NCBI GenBank assembly: GCA_016841525.1
Contig: JAENYZ010000003.1
Coordinates: 248,001-312,000 of the forward strand
Reading direction: 5' to 3'
DNA from: Anaerolineaceae bacterium
Lineage (GTDB): Bacteria; Chloroflexota; Anaerolineae; Anaerolineales; Anaerolineaceae
DNA: 64,000 nucleotides
The notes under the pieces were generated by a model that ran no database searches, was not told the origin of the DNA, and was given only the letters and a program-made list of their open reading frames with translations. The position numbers and the translations under genes were made by a program. How positions within the stretch are numbered: position 1 is the first letter of the stretch; every line of letters starts with the position of its first letter. This document shows positions 59,909-64,000 of the stretch, in pieces.

Positions 59909-60716
59909 TATTTGTTTTCTTCCGTTTAAATTTCTTTGTGATTTCATCCACGCCAGGGCCTAAGTAAGCTTCAATCACACGCTGATCAGATTGGATTTCA
60001 GCCGGTTTCCCTTCTGCAATTTTTTGTCCATGATCCAACACAGTAATGATATCTGAAATGTCCATAACAACCCGCATATCATGTTCAATTAACAGGATGG
60101 TCATTTTACGTTCATCTCTTAAGATCCTGATCAAGGATGTCATTTCAGCCGTTTCCTGTTGATTCATACCCGCTGTGGGTTCATCCAACAGCAGTAATTT
60201 CGGTTGACTGGCAAGTGCGCGGGCAATTTCTAATCTGCGCTGAGCACCATATGGCAAGTTGAAGGCAGGGATATCAGCCAGGTCCGATAAACCTAAAAAA
60301 TCAAGAAGTTCATATGCATATTGAAGCGCCTGGCTTTCTTGCTGACGGTAATGTTTATTTCTAAGAATCGATTCAACCCACATTGAATTCATCCGTGGAT
60401 GCTGACCAACAAGAACATTTTCAAGGCTTGTCATTTTATTAAATAAGCGAATGTTTTGATAAGTCCGTGATATTCCCAATTCACATATCTTGTGAGTAGG
60501 CAATCCTTTAATCTTTTTCCCAAAGAAATTGATCTCTCCGTCATTCGGCACATAAAAACCAGATACACAATTAAATAGGGTGGTTTTCCCGGCACCATTT
60601 GGGCCAATAATGCTTGAAATTGATTGTTCAGGAACAACAAGGTCAACCCTGTCTACCGCAGTTAAGCCTCCAAAAGACATGGTGACGTTTTGGGTTTCAA
60701 TAACTGGAAGTTTCAT
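59895..60716 (-). CDS. livG: Branched-chain amino-acid ABC transporter ATP-binding protein LivG
   Basis: 273 residues. Walker A GPNGAGKTT, signature LPYGAQRRLEIA (the LivG variant), Walker B LLLLDEPTAGMN, and LIEHDMRVVMDISD as the switch region. The 20-residue tail is basic (KKFKRKKTN). ATGA overlap with the livM stop. The transporter takes up leucine, isoleucine, valine or related amides with ATP. Confidence 0.94.
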   Translation of the reverse strand: MKLPVIETQNVTMSFGGLTAVDRVDLVVPEQSISSIIGPNGAGKTTLFNCVSGFYVPNDGEINFFGKKIKGLPTHKICELGISRTYQNIRLFNKMTSLENVLVGQHPRMNSMWVESILRNKHYRQQESQALQYAYELLDFLGLSDLADIPAFNLPYGAQRRLEIARALASQPKLLLLDEPTAGMNQQETAEMTSLIRILRDERKMTILLIEHDMRVVMDISDIITVLDHGQKIAEGKPAEIQSDQRVIEAYLGPGVDEITKKFKRKKTNNVRS

Positions 60717-62281
60717 GCCCTCTCCTCCAGATTGTCCTCACCCAAAGAATTAGTAAATGCTGCCATTTTGCCCTTCTTGTTATTCTGGCCTGGCCATAAT
60801 CCCTCAGGCCTTACAATCATCATCACAACAAGCAGAGCACCGAAAGCAAGCAGACGATAATCTGCTAATTCACGTAATAATTCCGGCAGGCCTTTGAGGA
60901 CAAAAGCACCTAAAACAATACCGGGTAAACTTCCCATTCCACCAATGATCACTATGCATAAAACATTGACAGAAACCATCAAAGTAAAGTCTTCTGGACC
61001 GGTGAACTGGTTGCGAGATGCAAAAAGTGCACCGCTTAATCCTGCGAATGCTGCACCCAATAATAGGGCGAGGATTTTGTATTTGTAGGTATCTACGCCT
61101 GTTGCCTGAGCCACAGTTTGATCCTCCCGAATGGCAATCCAGGCACGTCCGGTACGGGAGTCTTTCAGACGCTTGGCAATAAATAAACCTGCCAATACCA
61201 ACAACATCAGAAGGTGCATGTAATTGATATCAGTGAAAATATGCCCCCGCCAAATTGGTTGACCAACATTCGTAACACCTTTAGGGCCGTTTGTTAAAGG
61301 TGTGAGCAAATCACTTCTGATCAAAATGCGCACAATTTCGCCAAAGCCGAGGGTGACGATGGCAAGGTAATCACCGCGTAACCTCAAAATCGGCAAGCCC
61401 AACAGCAATCCTGTGAGTATGGATACCAATGTGGATAAACCAACTGCCACCCACAGGTTGAGACCAACTGCGTGCGGCTCAGGCGCAGTTAATAAGGCGA
61501 ATGTGTATGCGCCAGTTGCAAAGAAAGCAACATAACCCAGTACAAGTTGGCCAGAGAAGCCAACAATAATGTTCAAGCCCAAGCCCAGGAGGATATAGAT
61601 TGCTACGGTCCCCATGATGTAATTCCAGTAAGATCCCCAGACAAGCGGCAAAAAATATAATCCAACCCCAACCAAAATGATCAGTCCAGCCTGGAAAAGT
61701 TGATTGCTTGCAAATGACTTGAAAACTTTTGTATCAGACCAATTACTAACCCGTGATTTCAAGTTTTTTAATTGAGTGCTCAGACCGGTCAGCATCGTGA
61801 GGGTTTTTCTGACCAATGCACCCACCAAACTAAATACCGTAAAATATAACAAATAAGTCGTGGAAGCGGCAAGTGGAGTGCTGTAGAATAATAAGTACCC
61901 CAATTGTGCTGTACCTAAATTAGGCAAATAGGCTCGAAAATCAACACCTTCCATATGGAAGCTGCCGACAATGTAAATAACTATCCCCACGATCAATCCG
62001 GCTAATATGCCCCCAGTTAATCCCCGTAATAAAACATCTATCCAGGGAGGACTTGAACCTTTTCTAATCGTAACAAGCCCGGTGATAAATCCTGCCAGCC
62101 CAATCAAAATTAATAAATTTTCCACCGGCAATTGAGATTCATCATTTAAGGCTTCTGGATTCCCCAGGACATCGCCAATGATATTTGCAGCAACGCTCGT
62201 AAAACCAATTAGGATCAAAAATGTAAAAATGATAGCTGTGGTCAAACCTGTACGCAGGCCGTCTTTTATCGATGTGATCAT
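60713..62281 (-). CDS. livM: Branched-chain amino-acid ABC permease LivM with extra N-terminal membrane domain
   Basis: 522 residues, clearly longer than a usual LivM (about 320-425). The canonical domain starts at about residue 195: NIIVGFSGQLVLGYVAFFATGAY, LRGDYLAIVTLGFGEI, GRAWIAIREDQTVAQATGVD and VIIGGMGSLPGIVLGAF. The first 170 residues add about five membrane helices and a short soluble link. The stop overlaps the livG start (ATGA); the start shares one base with the livH stop. Confidence 0.92.
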   Translation of the reverse strand: MITSIKDGLRTGLTTAIIFTFLILIGFTSVAANIIGDVLGNPEALNDESQLPVENLLILIGLAGFITGLVTIRKGSSPPWIDVLLRGLTGGILAGLIVGIVIYIVGSFHMEGVDFRAYLPNLGTAQLGYLLFYSTPLAASTTYLLYFTVFSLVGALVRKTLTMLTGLSTQLKNLKSRVSNWSDTKVFKSFASNQLFQAGLIILVGVGLYFLPLVWGSYWNYIMGTVAIYILLGLGLNIIVGFSGQLVLGYVAFFATGAYTFALLTAPEPHAVGLNLWVAVGLSTLVSILTGLLLGLPILRLRGDYLAIVTLGFGEIVRILIRSDLLTPLTNGPKGVTNVGQPIWRGHIFTDINYMHLLMLLVLAGLFIAKRLKDSRTGRAWIAIREDQTVAQATGVDTYKYKILALLLGAAFAGLSGALFASRNQFTGPEDFTLMVSVNVLCIVIIGGMGSLPGIVLGAFVLKGLPELLRELADYRLLAFGALLVVMMIVRPEGLWPGQNNKKGKMAAFTNSLGEDNLEERA

Positions 62282-63378
62282 TAGACTTTGTCCTCCTTCA
62301 ATGTTTCACCCAGCAAGCCCGATGGTCTAAAAATCAGCACCAAAATTAAAATTGTGAAAGCAATCACATCTTTAAGCTGAAAATCAATACCCAGAATTGC
62401 TGGCCCGAGGGATTCCAGCAGTCCTAATAACATGCCCCCGACCATAGCGCCAGGAATATTCCCCACCCCGCCCAGAACTGCAGCAGTAAAAGCTTTGATT
62501 CCCGGGATAAAACCAACATAGTGATTAAATAAGCCGTTGTGGATTCCCCACATGACGCCTGCTGCGCCTGCCAAAAAACCGCTGATAATAAAAGTTTTGC
62601 TGATAACAGCATCAACATCAATTCCCATCAGGGCGGCTGCCTGTTTATTTTCAGCGACAGCTCTCATTGATTTTCCCAATCTTGTTTTCTTAACCAGGAT
62701 TAAAAGGCCTGCCATTAAAAGCATTGAGAGAATAAACGAAAATGTCCCTGTATAAGTGAGCATTACTGATTTATCACCAACAGGGATCATCCAACCTGTA
62801 CCACGCCATAATATATCTGGATTTGTATATTGACGTCGCTGTGGTCCGAACAATAATTGTGCTGCGTTTTGTAAAAAGATCGAAGCGCCAATAGCACTTA
62901 TCAGGGGAATCAGGCGTTGTGCACCTCGTAACGGTCGGTAAGCAATTTTTTCAAGGAGATATCCAATCAGTGCGGAAACACTTGCGCCGACAAAAAATGT
63001 GATCACCAATGCGGCGACTGGATATGTATTTAATAAACTCATGTTTTGATTGCCACTTCCTGGCGCAGATATGGCAGCGAAGGCTTCCAAAACAAAATAC
63101 CCGGCGAAGGTTCCGAGCATCATCACCTCACCGTGTGCAAAATTAATCATAAATAAAATGCCATATACAAGTGTGTAGCCAATCGCAATTAGTGAGTAAA
63201 TCCCGCCAATCACCAAACCGGTAATTAAAAACCGCATCCAGGTATCTGGTCCATAAGACCCCTGGATGCTTGTTGTTTGCAATATACGCCAAAGCAGGTA
63301 AATGACAACAATTATCCCAGCAATGTATCGCAGCGCAGTACCCCATGTGATATTAAGATTTTGAAATTTCTTTATCAT
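62281..63378 (-). CDS. livH: Branched-chain amino-acid ABC permease LivH
   Basis: 365 residues, eight to nine membrane helices. Conserved pieces: IAIGYTLVYGILFMINFAHGE near the start and AVAENKQAAALMGIDVDAVI, then GVMWGIHNGLF and AFTAAVLGGVGNIPGAMVGG. It has one extra membrane helix at the N-terminus (about 14-36) and a soluble insert near residue 100. Ribosome site is weak (GGAAA). It follows the binding-protein gene after 78 bases. Confidence 0.93.
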   Translation of the reverse strand: MIKKFQNLNITWGTALRYIAGIIVVIYLLWRILQTTSIQGSYGPDTWMRFLITGLVIGGIYSLIAIGYTLVYGILFMINFAHGEVMMLGTFAGYFVLEAFAAISAPGSGNQNMSLLNTYPVAALVITFFVGASVSALIGYLLEKIAYRPLRGAQRLIPLISAIGASIFLQNAAQLLFGPQRRQYTNPDILWRGTGWMIPVGDKSVMLTYTGTFSFILSMLLMAGLLILVKKTRLGKSMRAVAENKQAAALMGIDVDAVISKTFIISGFLAGAAGVMWGIHNGLFNHYVGFIPGIKAFTAAVLGGVGNIPGAMVGGMLLGLLESLGPAILGIDFQLKDVIAFTILILVLIFRPSGLLGETLKEDKV

Positions 63379-63406
63379 AAATAATTTCCAAGGGTGATGC
63401 TTTGAT

Positions 63407-63435
63407 CGATGGGGAAGTAAATCACTTCCCCATCG
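63407..63435 (-). promoter_or_regulatory. Intercistronic hairpin between the binding-protein gene and livH
   Basis: CGATGGGGAAGT (63407-63418), loop of five, ACTTCCCCATCG (63424-63435): perfect 12-bp stem. On the minus strand no T run follows it, so it is more likely an mRNA-stabilising structure that raises binding-protein levels than a full terminator. Confidence 0.7.
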
Positions 63436-63456
63436 AAAAAATAAAAGAAAATTACC

Positions 63457-64000
63457 TTATTCCAGTGGTAACCAGACGCCGTCAACCACCTGATAGAAGG
63501 TCGGTCCTGAAGCATTGCATTCGCCAACTTCATCGCACTTGACCAATCCGGTTAAGCCAACATAATCACTGTTTCGGACAGCCTCAACAAGGGCTCCGCG
63601 CGGCACAAAAAGATTGTCACCTTCTACAAATGCAACCTTCTCAATGGCTGCAATCAATACACCGCCTGTATCAAAAGATGACCATGAGAAAGCGCTGAGT
63701 TCACCAGCCTCAACACCAAACTGTTCAGCATATTGCTGATCAAAGGCCGATTTTTCCTCAGAATCAGGAGGTACCAAGGAAACGGCAATGGCACCCTCGC
63801 CGTTGACGCCGGTCTTATCCGTAAACTCAACACCGTAAGTGCCGTCACAACCGAAGAATAACGCGTCATCCAACCCAGCCTGGGACCACTGGTTCATCAT
63901 CACAATTGCTTCAGCAGCATAACCGCCGAAATAAACCGCCTCAGGTCCAGCTGAAGCAACAGCGGATAGGGGCGCAACGTAATCGGCCTCACCTGGTGTG
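63457..64000 (-). CDS. Branched-chain amino-acid substrate-binding protein, C-terminal part
   Basis: The gene is cut by the right edge; about 180 C-terminal residues are present and the frame is open to base 64000. AVYFGGYAAEAIVMMNQWSQ and FSWSSFDTGGVLIAAIE fit the second lobe of a type I periplasmic-binding fold (LivJ/LivK family). FYQVVDGVWLPLE is the end. The signal peptide is outside the window. It is the first gene of the liv operon read from the right, and a stable hairpin separates it from livH. Confidence 0.88.
   Translation of the reverse strand, partial: TPGEADYVAPLSAVASAGPEAVYFGGYAAEAIVMMNQWSQAGLDDALFFGCDGTYGVEFTDKTGVNGEGAIAVSLVPPDSEEKSAFDQQYAEQFGVEAGELSAFSWSSFDTGGVLIAAIEKVAFVEGDNLFVPRGALVEAVRNSDYVGLTGLVKCDEVGECNASGPTFYQVVDGVWLPLE

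Noticed and set aside
1-64000. tRNA genes or rRNA
   Set aside because: Reading the gaps between genes I saw no cloverleaf with a T-arm and acceptor pairing; a covariance-model scan would be needed to exclude a tRNA fully.

Overview
The window looks like ordinary chromosome from a Chloroflexota bacterium, probably of the class Anaerolineae. This is inferred from gene style, since there is no rRNA or marker phylogeny here: many lipoproteins, an alpha-glucan phosphorylase of the short type, two ABC-2 exporters with a CPBP protein, oligoendopeptidase F plus M32 carboxypeptidase, a free-standing SelB, and many short GC-rich inverted repeats between genes. I found no phage, no insertion sequence with a transposase, no CRISPR array, no rRNA and no convincing tRNA.

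Layout. 1-6800: nitrilase-family fragment, GNAT acetyltransferase, a SWIM zinc-finger protein behind a promoter-plus-terminator leader, aldo/keto reductase, a lipoprotein/methyltransferase/lipoprotein cluster, DUF3788, another lipoprotein and an MgtC-like protein. 6835-10000 (minus): DUF3795, DinB and a two-nuclease-domain DUF2779 protein in one coupled operon, then a HAD phosphatase. 10141-18411 (plus): GlpX fructose bisphosphatase, cysteine hydrolase, glucan phosphorylase coupled to a UPF0316 membrane protein, a HerA-like ATPase, and OsmC. 18652-25600: PQQ-type sugar dehydrogenase lipoprotein, DinB, GNAT, urocanate hydratase with two related small membrane proteins, and an AlaDH/PNT-family protein. 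25685-31750 (minus): a six-gene operon encoding two ABC exporters and a CPBP-family protein. 31939-37652: M48 protease, Eis-like acetyltransferase, two tandem related MFS transporters and a small membrane protein. 37770-44589: PepF, a CcrM-like DNA methyltransferase, RecJ, a rhomboid protease, an unknown conserved protein and a cold-shock protein with a terminator-like leader. 44854-55773 (plus): hydantoinase, a three-gene complex-I/Mrp-like membrane module without catalytic subunits, a coiled-coil protein, SelB, a D-2-hydroxyacid dehydrogenase and M32 carboxypeptidase. 55927-64000: a secreted protein, an L,D-transpeptidase, a probable stand-alone small RNA, PhzF, and a complete branched-chain amino-acid ABC transporter (livF, livG, livM, livH and a partial binding protein).

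The genes suggest a heterotroph living on amino acids, peptides and storage glucan: amino-acid uptake, two peptidases, histidine and pyrimidine/hydantoin breakdown, glucan phosphorolysis and gluconeogenesis. The most unusual signals are not in the metabolic genes. They are the cold-shock leader hairpin that resembles the gene's own terminator, the orphan RNA at 58196-58310, the orphan antiporter-like module with replaced key residues, and purine-rich tandem tracts that begin at the stop codons of three unrelated genes, two of them next to copies of a dispersed repeat.
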